A stretch of 64,000 nt of DNA from Neorhizobium sp. UBA3556 (GTDB lineage: Bacteria > Pseudomonadota > Alphaproteobacteria > Rhizobiales > Rhizobiaceae): positions 155,521-219,520 of the forward strand of contig DFNX01000013.1 of the NCBI GenBank assembly GCA_002376235.1. The letters are read 5' to 3'. Each line of letters opens with the position of its first letter. Positions within the stretch are counted from its first letter, which is position 1. The position numbers and the translations under genes were made by a program. Below, piece by piece: positions 63,593-64,000 of this stretch. Below the pieces are notes generated by a model that did no database searches, was not told the origin of the DNA, and saw only the letters and a program-made list of their open reading frames with translations.

Positions 63593-64000
63593 ATGACGCC
63601 TTTCCAGCATATTCATCGCCCCTCGTTTTTCGCACCTGCCGGTGCTGTAACCAAGCCGGTAACGGCCGTCACTCCGGCCGATCTGGATGGCGCAACGCTG
63701 CCGCCCGATGTCGTCGCCTGGGCGAAGGCTGCAGGTTTCAAGGCAGAAAGTGGCGCTGTCCTGGCCGTTCCCGGTGAGGGTGGCACCGTATCCCGCGTGC
63801 TGTTCGGCCTCGGCAGCGATCCGGCCGAGCAGCCCTTCCTCACCGGCAAGCTGGCAAAACTCTTGCCGCCCGGTGATTGGTCGATTGAGGCGCAAGGCAT
63901 CGCGTCCGATCATCTGGCCCTCGGCTTCGGCCTCGGCGGCTATTCCTTCACCAAATACAAGTCGGAAAAGCCGAAAGATACCCGGCTCGCGATTTCCGGC
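63593..64000 (+). CDS. Leucyl aminopeptidase family (M17) protein, N-terminal part (cut by window edge)
   Basis: 136 codons of the N-terminal domain of a PepA-like metallopeptidase are visible: MTPFQHIHRPSFFAPAGAVT, then VLFGLGSDPAEQPFLTGKLA and ALGFGLGGYSFTKYKSEKPK, which matches the alphaproteobacterial M17 group. The metal-binding catalytic domain lies beyond the window. The ATG at 63593 is in frame with this homology. It is divergent from tadD, with about 130 bases between. Confidence 0.8.
   Translation, partial: MTPFQHIHRPSFFAPAGAVTKPVTAVTPADLDGATLPPDVVAWAKAAGFKAESGAVLAVPGEGGTVSRVLFGLGSDPAEQPFLTGKLAKLLPPGDWSIEAQGIASDHLALGFGLGGYSFTKYKSEKPKDTRLAISG

Noticed and set aside
1..64000. CRISPR array, insertion sequence, prophage or toxin-antitoxin locus
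   Set aside because: No regularly spaced direct repeats, transposase, phage structural or small paired toxin-antitoxin genes were seen on either strand.

Overview
The window looks like a chromosomal segment of a Rhizobiaceae alphaproteobacterium (Agrobacterium/Rhizobium-type). The grounds are gene content and order (glk-mgsA, yejABEF, cyoABCD with a 3' SURF1 gene, a ctp/cpa-type Flp pilus locus with a tiny PilA), the high-GC coding style, two hairpin-bearing intergenic elements resembling dispersed rhizobial repeats, and one promoter matching the alphaproteobacterial EcfG/RpoE2 consensus. I see no phage, IS element, plasmid backbone, rRNA or CRISPR array. The only RNA gene I can support is tRNA-Thr(GGT).

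Layout. 1-1.8 kb: glucokinase (cut by the window edge), methylglyoxal synthase and the murein endopeptidase MepA, all on minus. 1.9-8.7 kb: a yejABEF-type peptide/microcin-C-type ABC importer followed by a GhrA-type 2-hydroxyacid dehydrogenase. 8.9-11.4 kb: nicotinate phosphoribosyltransferase, a secreted DUF1236-like protein with an EcfG-type promoter, and a single-domain response regulator. 11.4-30.7 kb: a glycoconjugate region with a UDP-uronate-type epimerase, two MurG-like and two GT4 glycosyltransferases, a GT32-like glycosyltransferase, a NodB-type deacetylase, a WbpA-type nucleotide-sugar dehydrogenase, a methyltransferase, a complete Dpp-type ABC importer in one operon with two of the glycosyltransferases, and a very unusual ABC protein with degenerate ATPase motifs paired with a cyclic-nucleotide-binding protein. 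No flippase, polymerase or initiating glycosyltransferase is present, so a small glycolipid, an LPS decoration or another short glycoconjugate is more likely than a capsule polymer. This is the best candidate here for an undescribed system.

30.9-37.6 kb: bo3-type quinol oxidase cyoABCD, SURF1, and a divergent MHS-type MFS transporter. 37.8-39.1 kb: tRNA-Thr, a small membrane protein and MsrA. 39.3-51.0 kb: a nucleoside uptake and catabolism island. The plus operon encodes a BMP-type binding protein, an ATPase, two permeases, cytidine deaminase, purine nucleoside phosphorylase, DeoC and DeoA. The minus operon encodes DeoB, adenosine deaminase and Upp, with a retropepsin-like protease between. 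Together they import nucleosides, strip the bases, pass pentose phosphate to glycolysis and salvage uracil.

51.2-63.5 kb: an Flp/Tad pilus locus. TadG/TadE-like pseudopilins and a stand-alone secretin-N-domain protein face minus; PilA, CpaA-F, TadB and TadC face plus; the TadD lipoprotein faces minus after a small GFA-family gene. The window ends inside an M17 leucyl aminopeptidase-family gene. Many plus/minus gene pairs overlap by ATGA, so most blocks are probably translationally coupled operons.
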